Shown: positions 1 to 12,703 of the stretch, piece by piece
Numbering within the stretch: the stretch's first letter is position 1
How the letters are laid out: each line of letters begins with the position of its first letter
Assembly: GCA_013396655.1 (NCBI GenBank)
Contig: WBMV01000267.1
Location: 2,422,078-2,486,077 of the forward strand
Direction: 5' to 3'
DNA from: Campylorhamphus procurvoides
Taxonomy: Eukaryota; Chordata; Aves; Passeriformes; Dendrocolaptidae
Length of the DNA stretch: 64,000 nucleotides
Notes under the pieces: model-generated
Told to the model about the DNA's origin: nothing
Databases searched by the model: none
The model's input: only the letters and a program-made list of their open reading frames with translations
Program-made: the position numbers and the translations under genes

Positions 1-3000
1 CTTTTTTTTATCACCATTGATTGAATACAATCTTAAACATTCAGTATTTTCGGTTGAAGGGATTTACTTGATAATCAGAAAGAGCTTTCCTGGCAGAAAG
101 CTTCCTGGACCTTCTCCATTTGGTACATGCTCATGTTCTGCCACAATGGCAGAAGGGGGAGCTACTGATGTGCTCTTTTGCTTGAAATTGTTTTCACTTT
201 CAGTTGAAATAACTGAGTGACCTGAGGTAAAGAAATGATGTACAAAAGAGGATGTAATTAATTTTGGTGCAATGACGTCAACAGACTGGTGCAATGATCC
301 CAAGACTTTGTGTTGAATCCATTTACAGTGATAACTGTGGTGTACTCCTGTATTCCTATTGGTGGCCTGGGGCCCAGATTTGGCCTGGAGGACCAACCCA
401 TCAGGCTTGCTGCAAGAAATAGGACACAATGTTCATGCAGCAGAGGTTGCCTTAACCATCAGACATCTTCCACCTCCACCCAAACATCACCCAAAGTCAG
501 GGGCTCTTCCTTCCATAGCAGCCAGCAAAAATGAGGTATGTGGGGAGGTGTTATAAGGGGGAAAAGGCACATGGCTGCTGAGATGAAAACCCTGCTGCAA
601 GTTCATGCCTCATGCTGAATGCCTTAGGGGTAGCAAAACCATGTATGCCATTAGCTAACACTGAATACCTCAGCAGGAAAAAAGTCTATACAGCGTTACG
701 ATGACAACTTGAACCTTAAGGAACAGGGGTCAGGAATGAGGGGATAGAATGGGTGTTTCTACAGTTCTCACAAATTCAACAAATTGACCCAGTTTGGATG
801 AGCCTCTTTGAAGACCTTCTGTGACATCTTTTGATTTGGAATGTGGAGCTCATCTCCATGCTCCCCAGAGCCCTCAGTCTCTTTGGGATACAGAAAATTC
901 CTGCCCATCAGCAAGTCTGAAGGCCAAGCAGCAGCAGACCACACTCATCAGTTTACACAGTCAGGAGAGCTGTGCTGGTTTGTGCAAGTACATGTTTGCA
1001 GCATAACCGCTTACACACAAACCCAGGAAGGCTCCCTGAGAAAGCCTGCAAGGAGACTGATGCAAACATGCCCAAGCCTTCCCAGTGAGATAGTGCAGCT
1101 ACCAAGAGCAGAGTTCCTGCAGGACCACTGGTTATCTAGCCCTATTGAGAGGGTTCCATGTTAGCATGGGCAAGCATTGGCACAATGTGCTCATTCTGGC
1201 ATCCATGTCTACTTATTCAAAAGGGACTTGGTTGTCCCACAAGGCTCTCCTTTCTACCATGCAGGCACATGTAAAACACCTGCTATTTCAGTACAAAGGG
1301 TGCAGGCAGGGGCTGTTTCTGTTGTAGTTATCTGCATATGCTGTTAATACTACAGACTGAGTTTTACCATTCATACAGGGCAAGGACATAACTGATTGAC
1401 ACTGCCTGGGCTCATTGACACTGCAGGAGCTCTTGTAACTCCCAAGATTTGCCTTTATCACACTCCTATGTGGCCATAACATCACCTAAGTACCCAGACT
1501 ATCTGCTTCAATAAATAACATCCCAAGTCATAGGCTGCATTTCTCTAAACATAAAACACTCTGCATGCCAATAGAGGCTGCCATGAAAGCCTGAGGAACC
1601 TTAACAGCTGAATAACATGCCAGGGAAGTGAAGTGACTTGGCTGTGACAAAATGTACATCCACTGTGAGAAGGTTATTTAGCATCCCACAGTTTAGAATA
1701 ACTTGCTTTCAAGTTCTGTAAGTCAAATTCGCTGACAGCATCAGGCATTGATTCCAAACAAAAGAGCATGAATTGAAATTGTAGAGAATGAATAATCTCT
1801 TGCATTCTTTTCCAATACAGTCTATACATGGTAAGGACTTTCCTTAAAGATTTGTTCTTTACTGCACCTTCTGTGACATTCTGAATTACAGCACAATAGA
1901 AAAATCAATTAAAATTACTACTGAATAGTTCTTTATCTGCCTCAAAATCATCTTCCTCCAGAAGAGATAATATTTCTACAGTGCATTATACATGAATTGG
2001 CCCTACTGTTCTAAATAGATTAGATCCTTTAGCCTGCAGCTTCAGAAGAAGGGTAAGCAAGCAAACTATGGGTTTTATATAAGCACAAAATAAGTCATAA
2101 ATATGCAGTATTACTCTAAAATCTAATCTTTAAGAGGTCTTTTTCTCTCCCTGTGATTTCTGATCTTTATTACAAAGGACATGAACCAATATTTCCTTTC
2201 TGTTGGTCACCACCCTCCACACACAAGCAGAGACACAAACACACACTCAGTTCTCAGTCATCCCTCATTCCCAACATCTCACTGGAAGGACAGTAGTGTA
2301 TGTGGACAAATACATAACAACACATCAAAGTTCTAAAGCACAGGGAAATTACTACACACTTGAATTTCTGGGAAGCTCAGATACAGTTTCACAGTTGATG
2401 GTTGTCTCCTCTTTCTTCCTTGACCACAGAGATGTTACTGCTCTGATAATTGGTCTCCTGGTGTGCTGAAACCACCACTTAGCCTTAAAGATCAAAGCTG
2501 ATTGCTTTCTTGTTTGCTCCATCTCATACATCTACTTTCTCTTTTCTTATTCTTTAACTGCAAGTCCTCTGATATCTTTTAATCCATTTTTTATACTGTG
2601 CTTGCCATATTAGGGCTTTAGTCCATAACTAACTCTGAAGCAGCTCAGATTAAAAAAAAGAAACAACTGAGTTTTCAGAATGCCTGAATCCCAATCAAAA
2701 CTCTGAGACTTGCCTATGCTCTTTTCTTCACTCTTACCATGTACTCAGCAAGATTTGAGCAACCTCAGCAGACTTACCTAATACTGTCTTTTTCTTTGAA
2801 GTAATATGGTGAACAACATGAACCAAAATATTTTTATCAAAGACAAAAATAAAGAAAATACAAAAGGTACTTTCACTGTGGGAAAAAGCAGCACTTCTGA
2901 CATACAGCAAACAATATAAAACCTCTTCTGACTTGGCTGAGAAGACCTTACTCAAGCTTTGCATCTTACACAGCCCTCAGAAACCTGTCAGATATAGCAT

Positions 3001-3280
3001 CATGCACTGTATTAAAGCCTTTACTATACAGACCCTTTCTCCACTGATACAGGGGAATTAATACTGAGGTGACAATTTGTAGATAAGAGTTTCATGAGGC
3101 AGTTAGAAAAAACCCCAAAGAAATATGCTCAGATTATCATCTGACTTGGTCTCTAAAATGTACTATGACAACATTTTACACTCACTTTCCAGAGCCAAAT
3201 GTTAAAAGACTTTTCATTTTAATGATCATTTTTTATACATCAGTGTTGTCTCATTTTAATTCGCAGAAAGAAGAAAGTAC
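1..3280 (-). other. Partial ZFYVE28 intron, no exon seen
   Basis: Intronic sequence downstream of exon 12. I saw no FYVE-domain exon, no repeat family I can name and no RNA gene. The short open frames present (up to about 120 codons) have no recognisable content and no splice-site support. The one exact motif noted is a palindromic TGACGTCA at 273-280. Confidence 0.7.
273..280. promoter_or_regulatory. Perfect CRE-type palindrome TGACGTCA
   Basis: An exact 8-base CREB/ATF consensus lies in AATGACGTCAAC. A perfect full CRE with its CpG retained in an AT-rich intron is uncommon by chance, but nothing around it looks like a promoter, so function is unproven. Confidence 0.25.
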
Positions 3281-3385
3281 CTTCAAAGTCCCCGTCTCTG
3301 GCTTTCGCTGCAAGTTCTGAGGATGATATACTTTCCTGACATAAAGCACAGTCTTCCAATGCTGCATTCCTTAGACCATGATTTA
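3281..3385 (-). CDS. ZFYVE28: ZFYVE28 exon 12 (last exon in window)
   Basis: 105 bases, phase 1 in and 1 out. Acceptor GTCTTACAG ends at 3386; donor G|GTACTTT starts at 3280 and is weaker than the others. It encodes [32 protein letters not shown] and DFE, the conserved linker directly before the FYVE zinc finger. The FYVE exons (the segment with the R-K-H-H-C-R type signature) were looked for in 1-3280 on this strand and not seen, so they should lie left of the window. Confidence 0.93.
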
Positions 3386-4928
3386 CTGTAAGACAATTCA
3401 AAAAGTACTCATATTGTTACTTTTCCAATTTTCACTTGAAAGATTCACGTTAGAACTTCTGGGATTAGACTACAGTAGCACTTCTGTGTACCTTCTTAGA
3501 CTTCTTGATTTTTCCTTACCCTGACACAAACAGAGATTTAAGAGTCTCCTCTATTCTTCTCTGTAAGGATGACAGAAATGAAAGATGCTCTTTTTACAGG
3601 ACATGCAGTCCTCTTACTTCTGGTAGTAAGCTGCATCCTACACTTTATTTTCCAATTCTCTAACTTAGATCCTTTTAAAGAAGTACATTATGAGAACAAC
3701 AAGGTGAATCACACATATCAAATCATATGTATCAAAGAGAAGCTTCATCCCAAAAGTCCCTGACTTTTATTTCCTTATTTTGTTTATGCTTACTTTTGTA
3801 AACATCTTTTTTAATGCAAGAGTTCATCCATTAGAGATTATATCCAGCCAAGTACTACTGACTAATATATATTTCCCAATGATGACTCTTTACATCTCCA
3901 GTTTCTTTATTACTCCTATTTGAATGTTCAGGAGCTCTTCTATTCTCTTTTTAGCAATTCTGTCTAATCCCACTTATTTATTGTTTTTACAATGAATAAA
4001 ACAGTCTCTTCACATCATGACAATGCTGCCACCATGAAACTTCTGGAAGTTTCAACCACAAGTAATAGAAGACTGTAATGCATGTTGTGCATTATCCCAC
4101 TGCAGAGTTGGGTTGGATTGAAGGTTTTTTTGCTAACTCAATCCAACTTTTAAATAAGTATGTCACGTACAATCCTCAATGCTTTTAAATGAAACTGGGA
4201 GAAAGAGACAGGAAAAGTTTTCAATCAGGAGGAAAGGAAGTGAAGGAAAAAACCGAGAGAGCTCTGATCACCTTCAGGTGCTGATAGTTCTAATCTTAAC
4301 AAAGGACAAAGGTAATTGCAGTCTTGCTGGGATCACATGGTTATTTTTAGGTAAGTTAGCAGACTTGCTACTTTGAAAAAGAAATAACCAAAATGGTCAC
4401 AGAAAGAGAGGAAAAAAAATCTTTCATTGACTCATAATCTAGTTCTGGTTCCATTATTTTAATTATCTAGGATTCAAATGTGGGTATTTTTCTATTTTGA
4501 AGCCAATTCTTCAATTTCTTCAAGACAGGACAGATTTCAGCATCTTACTGAGCATTCTCATTTTATAGTGTGCTCTTTGGTAACTCAAAATGTATCCACT
4601 GTCAAACAATATGGGGGGAAAGATAAATCTTTCCCTACACACATTCCTGTGACTATATGGGTTACAAACATTGTGCTCCTGTTACACATAGGAATATGGA
4701 AACAGCAGATGAATTCTGAAGGCTTTAACTCTCCAGTATTTACTTTAAGACTCCTGTGTGCCTACACTTGCAGCGACTTCAACCTGTTTACAGTCTGTTT
4801 CCTTGACTTCTATTAAACTTAGGTCAAATCACTGTACAGTGACTCCTGTCAAAAGGATAACAATATGTGAAGGGAATTCATGGATCCTCACTGGGCTATC
4901 AGCAGAAATTCACTACAGATCTCTTTAC
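3386..4928 (-). other. ZFYVE28 intron between exons 11 and 12
   Basis: 1.5 kb of AT-rich intron. It contains an imperfect stem-loop with 10-base arms (4112-4121 and 4138-4147). No other feature was recognised. Confidence 0.7.
4112..4147. repeat. Inverted repeat, 10-base arms
   Basis: GTTGGATTGA at 4112-4121 is the reverse complement of TCAATCCAAC at 4138-4147, with a T-rich 16-base loop. Origin unknown; too short to assign to a transposon. Confidence 0.5.
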
Positions 4929-5045
4929 CTTTCTTCTGCTTTTCCTTGTCTTCTGTTTCAGGTTTGGTTGCCATAACTTCAAACAAAGTCTTGAGGATGC
5001 TTCTCAGATCACTAGCATAGTTTGTCTGCAGCTGGTCAGCAACAC
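4929..5045 (-). CDS. ZFYVE28: ZFYVE28 exon 11
   Basis: 117 bases, phase 1 in and 1 out. Acceptor AACTCCTAAG ends at 5046 and has a poor pyrimidine tract. The incoming G plus GT gives Gly, then [35 protein letters not shown] and QKK. The donor is AG|GTAAAG at 4928. The first part is essentially invariant in the family; the QKK end is more variable. It precedes the Cys-containing linker in exon 12. Confidence 0.94.
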
Positions 5046-5681
5046 CTTAGGAGTTTGAGAAAATGGGTAAACCGTTACTAGACTACAACATCCTTAAAAA
5101 AAAGTACTTACATCTGCCTGCTTCTACCAGTAATGGTACCATTTATCTTTAGGGGATCACTGGCTCACATCAGGAATAAAAATTGAACATTTATTTACAC
5201 TAATTCTCCATAATAGCCAAGTTACATTCTGGTCTTTATTGTACCTGCAATACATATCTTTATGCTTTGGCAGGAAATTTTGAGAGATTGTTTTTGCATA
5301 AAAATAGAACTGTTGCATCAAATTTCCTTCCTTGAATACAACAGAGCATCACCACGAAAAAGAAAGTACTTTGAAGTCAAACCTGAGACATGTCCAAACT
5401 CTTCATCGCTGCAGGTCTAAAATCTCTGCATCTTTGATTCTCTAAGTTCCAATCAGGTAACAGATCCTTCTAGATCAGACTGCAGCTTAGGCCCCAAAAC
5501 CACAGTCTTCCTGCAACTTCATCCCTAGTCCTTTCTACCATAGTTATATGCACCAACAAAAAAAAAAAACCAACCCAAAACACCAAACAAACAAAAAAAA
5601 CCCCAAAACAAAAAGCCAACAAAAAGTAACCAAAAAAAAAGGAATAATTTATAAATTCAGAACAAAAGGTGACTGTCATAC
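5046..5681 (-). other. ZFYVE28 intron between exons 10 and 11
   Basis: The shortest intron here (636 bases). A low-complexity tract at 5558-5640 is its main feature; on the transcribed minus strand it is T and G rich and begins about 40 bases after the exon 10 donor. The remainder is unremarkable. Confidence 0.75.
5558..5640 (-). repeat. Low-complexity A/C tract (T/G on the gene strand)
   Basis: Runs of A broken by CC or CCCC, for example CAAACAAACAAAAAAAACCCC. In the ZFYVE28 pre-mRNA this reads as a U-rich, GU-containing tract about 42-124 bases after the exon 10 donor. Confidence 0.8.
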
Positions 5682-5836
5682 CTGAGATACAGACAAAAAG
5701 GCGGTGAATAAGATCATTACTGCCATGAAACCTAGATCTGATCTTCTCTCGTGTGGCAATTTTAGCAGCCTGCAGAGCCAGCTGGATTTCTTCCTGATCG
5801 ATGTCATCAGAAGAACAAGAACTTGTCATTAAACTG
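5682..5836 (-). CDS. ZFYVE28: ZFYVE28 exon 10 with tandem acceptor
   Basis: 155 bases with the outer acceptor, 152 with the inner one; phase 2 in, 1 out. The acceptor region is TTTTTCTCCAACAGCAG, giving AG choices at 5838-5837 or 5835-5834. After a Ser/Asp-rich start ([14 protein letters not shown]) it encodes [20 protein letters not shown] and then [14 protein letters not shown], a block conserved in the family and lying upstream of the FYVE domain. The donor is G|GTATGA at 5681. Reading on past the donor gives only low-complexity Phe/Leu/Val codons from the T/G-rich intron, so the exon ends here. Confidence 0.95.
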
Positions 5837-7545
5837 CTGTTGGAGAAAAAAAATAATGTAAAGGAAAGTAATGTAAATCTTCACTCAGTTGTTCAGGATG
5901 TTCAGCAAATCCTAAAGGATTTATGACTCAGGCAAGACTCTATAGCAAACTGGAACTAATTGCTGTAAATTCTTGTTGAAGTTAATCAGCACACAACCAA
6001 CCACCACATTTGACTTTCACTCTGTGACACAGCTGCAAGAAAATTTTAAGCATAAAATCACTTGCCTGTATTTTATTGCATTTTCTTAGCTATCACAAAG
6101 TGCTGTGCCATTTTTCACGTTAGCTTCTTCTAAAAGCCCAGTCCTGAGAACATAACTCCACCAAAAATCCTAAAGGGGAATATCCACCTAAAAATGTGAA
6201 GGTCAGTTCTGAAGTCAACTTAGAAATTTATTAATGTGGATATTAATTTGAAAAAAAAGAAAATTCTGAATTATGTTACCTTAAAATAGCAAGAATAGAA
6301 TCTAAATATAACCTTACCAGAAAAAGGAGAGAAGAGTGATAAAATACAATTTACACAGCACAGAGGTAGATTAGTCCCCCTACAAATGTAAAGCAGAAAT
6401 TGCTGAAATGTCAAACTATTGTAAAAGAATGGCTCATCAACTCTAAAGGGTTGAATTTATCACCAAGCATCTGCCCAAAACTTAAATTTTCTTTTGGAAA
6501 CCAGATGGCAGCCATTCCCAAACCTTCACCACCAGCCCCCCACCATACTCCTCTTATGGAGAAGAAGCTTGAAAGAACCTGAGACCACAGGGAAGGTTTG
6601 GTAGGAATCTTCAAATAGCAGGAATTAAAGTATTTGTAAATCAAGATGTCTTCTTTAATAAAGGAAATACTTAGGGGAAAAGTAGCACTTTGCCTTTAAA
6701 AACCTTAAATTGGAGTAAAGCACAGGATGTAATTGCACTGAAGTCCTAAGGATTCACTGTACTGACCAAGGGAGACATGAGCCCTCTTACCTGACAACAT
6801 TCAAACAGAAGGAACAGTAAACTATTTTTCTGCACATATTGAAAAAAAACCATATTGCCAATTATTACAAAAAGGTAGACTATCTTACTTATAATCATGT
6901 TTTCGCTGTCCAAAACACCAGTACTCCTTACTTTGCAGACAACTACTGTGTTAGAAAAAGTTACTGATTGCATAAATAGCATGTATAACAAAAGAAATTT
7001 CTAACACATTTCATATACATTTCGATCTGCTTTTAGCAGAATGCAAAAACATTTACCACCTTGCAAATGCCGTATCTATGCATGAACAGGATAAGATACA
7101 TAGGTAAGATTTATAATTACTTATAATAAAATTCTATAGAATACAGTTTTAAAATTCTACCTGTAGATCCCACATGTAATCCTTTGAAATGCAAAGAAGA
7201 ATTTATTAGGCCAAGCAATCTTAAAAGCCCTAGGAAACTGGAAACAGAACTGAAAATAAGTAAGTACTGGAGATTACTTATTGATAGAAATATCAATGGA
7301 AGATATGTGGTGCCAGTACCTGAACTGGCTTCTCATTCTTTCAGACACAGAGTAAAGAGCAGGCTGGCAGGAGACTCATTTTTTTCGTGGTATCTTATTG
7401 CTACTAACAAAAGAAAATCCTTGTAAAGAGATGTTATTTCTATGTTTACAGTTCCAGCAGCACCATGACTGACTGAGTTTATTTAAGACACTGAGAACTT
7501 AGTGAGAATTCTGTCTTTCAATTTGCCTTTGCTTTTCCACAGAGT

Positions 7546-7566
7546 ATATAATATATATATTATAAT
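7546..7566. repeat. Short AT-rich simple repeat
   Basis: The stretch TATAATATATATATTATAATA is a short TA-dinucleotide-like tract inside the intron. Confidence 0.6.
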
Positions 7567-10191
7567 AGCAAGCCTGTCAGTGTGGAAGGGTCTGTGTTCA
7601 AGACAATGAGAAGGTCATGTGAGAACATGGTTTATGAAGGAGTAAACTGAAAGGCAGAGAGAGCCAGGAAGCAATTCCTGGCTTGCATTGGTGTGCAGTT
7701 AAAGGGTTGCCTATTCACACAAATACTCTCATACACAGGTAGAAGACTTTCCCTTGTAACATGGCCAAATAGGCTCTATATTTTTCTTGGGGTTTTTACA
7801 GAATTTTTCTTAGTGATATACACATTTGCACCATAAATTGCATGGACCTCCTGACACAGCCAAATGCAGTCTGTGTAGTTACATAACCCCAGTACAATGG
7901 TCTCGTTGAATACACAAAAACCTTAGTGCAGGGGAAAGCTGAGACTGATTCAAGGATGACTCTTCCCTCCAAATCACAGTTGAAGAAATATTTCGAAGTT
8001 AGGTGTTAAGTGGGCAGAGAGCTGTGAAGAGTGCTTTTCAAGCATATAAACTACTATGTCCTTTCACATTTTGCAGAAAGGAAGAAAGGTCCATTCTGAC
8101 CAATTTTAATAATAATGTTTGCCTTTTCCAGTCTCCTCCAAATGGGAGGAATGCAGTTCTACCTACTCCTGTGCCAGACTATTGTGTTAGATTTTGTGGT
8201 GTGTCATTAAGACTGGTCATGTCACCACAAGACTAGCTGGAACTGTTTTGTCCTCAAAATCCCTAGCCCAGAGCAGACACGAATTGTTTCAGCACTGTGA
8301 GATGGATGGTCAGCATGTATGCCCACTTACATTTATAATATGTGCTCATATGCACAGTCACAAGTAAAGTAGAATATCCACAGAAAAGAGAATATCCAGA
8401 ATAGAGGATATTTTGTACCAGAGATTAATTGTGCCACTGCAAAGAATGAAGTGAATGCTCCAGAATAATTTCAAACTGGACTTAAGAATTGCTACGGAGT
8501 TAGAAACAATTACTCTGCCTTTACCAATACAACCAAATCAGATTTAGAGAAGAGTGACTCTCAAGGAATGACTAATGACCATCTGTTCTTTACTTGAAAA
8601 TACATCTTGCTGTTAAAGAATGTAGCCAGAAAATTAATATTGTAGAGCCAGTCAGAAATACTGTAGCAACAAAAACATTGCAATTGTTTCAGATAAACAG
8701 CAAAATAGTCAGATTTTTGTAAGAGTATCCCAAACAGCAATGATTGCATATGTGCAATACATTCTCATAATTTTTTAATCAATATTACATAAAAGAAACC
8801 TGAAATTTGACCTACAGAGCTCAGCTTACTTTTTTTTGGGAGGGGTTTTAGTTCTATAAGGAATACCCTTCCTATGTGACTTATCTAACATGCATCATTT
8901 GGCTCAACATTCCCAGCTGATACCAGATGTGTAGGAAGCATTTCATTAACGTCAGACTACACTCAGATCTGGAAAGTTTCACAGCCAGTATCTGCAGAAC
9001 ACAAATAGCCATTCTGCTGTTAGAGACAAGTCCTTATTCTCTCAACTTCTTGGTTTGAAGGGAACCCTGAATTACCCAAGGAATTGAGGAGGTAAGACCA
9101 AGATATGCATGGAACTCCCCTTGTGAAATGTTTATCATATACACCATGCTTATCATGCGTTTCTTTTTCAGACTGCAAAAAAATTGCAAAGTTAACGATG
9201 AATATAAAGATATAAGATGTTGTATCAAAGGTTGATTTCAAACAGTAAACCAGCTTATACCTTAAAAAGGAACCCTCTGGTAGATACAATGAATTAGCCT
9301 TTTGCTTAACTTGATCACCATCTACCCATTTTAAAATTATGCTTCCTTTTTCACATTTAAAAGAGTATTAAGACTCTTCCAAGACTTTCAAGATGCATCT
9401 CTAAAATGGTTGCCTGGCCTCAAGGCTTGACTGTGAAAAGTAATCAAATATGTATAAGCAATAATGTAGTTGTACACAACATCATTTTCCACCAGTGAAA
9501 ACAATCTGCTTTACAGCTTTGGCACTCCAAAGGATACTCGTGAGCTAGGTTAAGCAGTAGTATCAATACAGAAAGGGAAACAGGGCTGTGGTACAATAAG
9601 GTTATGACTGACATTTTCAGACATTTTAGATAACCATCTCTGGTACAGTAGGCTTTGCACTGCATTTTTTGGTCACTGACATTCATCCAAGAACAGTAAA
9701 AGCAGCAAAGTCTAAAACTGAACAACCAAAGTAAATTGATTCAAAATTGGTCCAAATTTAAGTATTTTACATTTGTGCTCAAAAAACAGTCAACAGCTGC
9801 AGAAATCTGTGACCACTCACAGATGTCTCCTTCCAAATTTGTCTAGAAACATTTGGTTCTTTAAACCTGAAATCTGCTCTGAACAAATGCAGAACGTATG
9901 AGATTCTCTGAAAGACTGTCATCACTCACAAACAAACCCTCAGAGTATCTTAATAATGCATTAAATATACAGCAGTGACAGACAAAAAGAATTTAAAAAC
10001 TCTCTATATCAAATATATCGAATAAAAAAAAATGAACCGAATTATCACAATTTTAAACAAATCTAAAAAAACCCTTCTTTTAGAAAAATGGTTTGCCTTT
10101 GTTTCTTTGTCTTTCAAAATCTTAAATCAAAAGCAATAGGTGGTCACTACTTGCAAAGGAGAAAACCCAACATACTCATTCTACTACACAC

Positions 10192-10250
10192 CATAGAATC
10201 AGAGAATAGTTAGGGTTGGAAGGGACCTTAAAGGTCATCTGGCTTCCGCA
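10192..10250 (-). mobile_element. CR1 3'-end fragment, minus strand
   Basis: Starts CATAGAATCAGAGAATAG and continues with GGTTGGAAGGGACCTTAAAG and GTCATCTGG. This is the reverse complement of the conserved CR1 3' end, in which a pyrimidine-rich CCTTCCAACC block is followed by copies ending in TTCTATG. Only about 60 bases remain, consistent with the strong 5' truncation typical of CR1. Confidence 0.85.
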
Positions 10251-12511
10251 GAAATCTATGATACCATTATGTCACCAAATTTAAAAGGAAAGTAAGACCA
10301 CCCTTTAAGTCTCTGATTTCAGGCAAGGTCTTCAATGACAAGTAATTTTCAGGAATGGATTTCAGAAGACTGTCAGTGGTGCCTTTAAAAAGAGAGGGCT
10401 CAAGTTTCAGCCAAGCTCATCCCAACCACATCTAAAACCAAAACTCTTAGCTCTATGAACAATACTACAAAAGTTTACTAGAAAAGTGTTAATACAGAAT
10501 TCAGCCACTACCCTTGTCATTTATATTATACAAATACCCGTGACATCAGGGATTCCTATTCACTTGCTCTGGAAATCTCCAGCAACCTACAGCACAGGAA
10601 GAAGTAGGACACAACTATTAGCAACAAAACAGGTAACACCTTCCTGCTTTAGTGTGAAATCAAAGCTTGTGAATCTATGTCACAGTGAATTAAAAATGTA
10701 TATATATTAAATGGTACTACTGCAATGCAGAAGATCACCCAGAGATGCATTTTGAGACCACACTGCTCTTCAGAAAAGTTTGATATGTGCTGTATAGCAG
10801 CAGGCGAGGCCCCGTGAACAGTAAGGAAATGCCCAAAACAAAACTTTGCAGAAGGTTTTCTGTGATTTTTCACATTCCTGATGTCCTACATAGAAGGACA
10901 TTACAGTTACAAACCACAGTAGCCCAACTCTTAATTAGGGGTTCATTTAAACATTGATGAGATTGCCTACAAAGTATGAGACAGTGCAGTTCCTTAGACT
11001 TAAATGACATCATTTGCACTATTTGGTCCTAACAAATCTCTCATGCCCATTATTCAATGTCACATGTTTTGAGTAACTTAAGGTATATACACGTATAGAT
11101 ATATCATGTACAAGAATTTCCCTGTATACCTAACTACATTTAGAAGATTCTAGTTCTTAGAGTATTTCTTGATACATTATCATGATCTCCCTGGCTTTGG
11201 TTTTTGCTCATACAGAACTTAGCACAAGGTGCACCTTATGCTATGTGAACAGGGTCAGCAACACTTTTTATCCAATCTCTGACCTTAAAGGTTCACTCCC
11301 ATTAGAATGTTTTCATACTTATGGTAAACAAACAAACAAAAAAATCCCAAATGTTCGCAGGCAAATCTGTGTTATTATTTGCACAGAATTTCTAGAACTA
11401 CTTCAGTAACTGGTACATTGCTCCTACTTATGTTTGTGTAGGCTGTAACTGGAGATCTCACCACCAACCTGTCAACCAAGCTATTACTCTTACTTTTCTA
11501 CTTCATAAGGCTGTAATCAACTCTGGGTTCCAATTTGCTAAAAATACCAAATAAAAATTCAAAGGTCATGTAAAGGATCAAACACAATAGCTGGGAAAAG
11601 ACAAAGGTTGCATACATGAGGAATGAAAAGAGGAAAATTATATGGGTTTAGGTAAGAGAAATGTAACTCCGTATCAGTAAGAAAAAACCCCAGAACTACC
11701 TCCCCTCCTGTTTTGTACAGTACCTCTAGTGATTCTTTTTGGAGAACCTCACAAGAAACACAATAAACAGCAGGCCAAAACCTGCTGGTTTCTAACATGT
11801 ACTGGTTTTGATATGGTTGGGAAAAAACCCCTGTGAAAGTAATGGCTTCTTACAGTTATTTTAAGTGAAAGGGGTGGCTACAAATCAATTTTAGAGTAAT
11901 TTAAACCCAAGCCAGAACATATATTATTATTTGGGTAATAGCATATACTTATTTAGCTAAAGACTAGGTTTTAAAAAGTGACTCCAGAAGCTACATTTAA
12001 AGCAGACTAAAAAAAGCTTTAACGCAGAACCTTATTTCCTGACTTTTAAACTCTGCTATTTTATTAAGTCAACAGGGTTTTAAAATGTAATCCCATAGGT
12101 ATTTTCTCTCTGTTTTAAGAGAAAAGGCTAATGAGGGCGAAAAACAACCCTGCCAACCAACCCACACTTAAAGCATGTCCAAGGCCTCAGAACTTTGTCT
12201 TGAGAAACAAATAACATAACTGCATGCAAATCCCTCTAGCTGGAAGTCACCATAAGAACTGGCCTTGACTAAACAAGAGTATTATCACATGTGTTAGCAA
12301 TGCCAGCTCTATTCAGAGTAGGACATGTACTAGAAGCCCCATCTGCTGTCAACGTTTTGAATTCCTCAGTAGGGGGAATTACTTTTCATACACTACAAGA
12401 TTTGCAGAAGCCCATTCTTAGCTTCTTTCGCCCCTGTGGGCAGTCTGAGGTTGGCTAACCGAAATAAGGAATTTGGCTAACAGGATTATCCATGTGTCCT
12501 AAGTGGTATCT

Positions 12512-12703
12512 TCAGTCAGGAAAATATCCTGAGTATCGAAGACTGCTGAATTTGAAATCAACAGCAACAACTTCTGCTCCATACCCTGGCAGCTTCTGCA
12601 GCTGCCCACTCTGTTGGAAGAACATCTTCTTGAATTTTTTCTCAGCTTGTCCAACCTCCAACTCCAGAGCATTCTCATTTGCACTTTGCAAAAACCACAG
12701 CTG
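12512..12703 (-). other. Unidentified coding-like frame (possible exon or pseudogene fragment)
   Basis: Reading the minus strand from 12703 to the TGA at 12514-12512 gives 63 codons with normal codon use, starting QLWFLQSANENALELEVG and ending SSLRYSGYFPD. It holds a charged helical stretch (GQAEKKFKKMFFQQSG) and then KLPGYGAEVVAVDF. The frame has no starting Met and begins just after an acceptor-like TTTAACAG, with an in-frame TAA three bases before it. I do not recognise the protein. It could be a terminal exon of a nested gene, a retropseudogene fragment or a coincidence. The ZFYVE28 splice phase would read a different frame through it, so it is not an obvious ZFYVE28 exon. Confidence 0.3.

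Noticed and set aside
1..3280. Search for the FYVE zinc-finger exons
   Set aside because: No minus-strand sequence encoding the Cys pairs and the basic RKHHCR-type motif was seen; they should be outside the window.
5470..5660. Hydrophobic Phe-rich extension after exon 10 that looks like a membrane helix
   Set aside because: It is translation of the intronic T/G-rich tract past a good GT donor; the conserved protein continues in exon 11.
12499..12700. Alternative terminal exon of ZFYVE28 using the phase-2 frame through the 12.6-kb region
   Set aside because: That frame reads an Arg/Cys/Ser-rich peptide without family resemblance; the coding-like frame is a different one. Kept only as an unidentified element.
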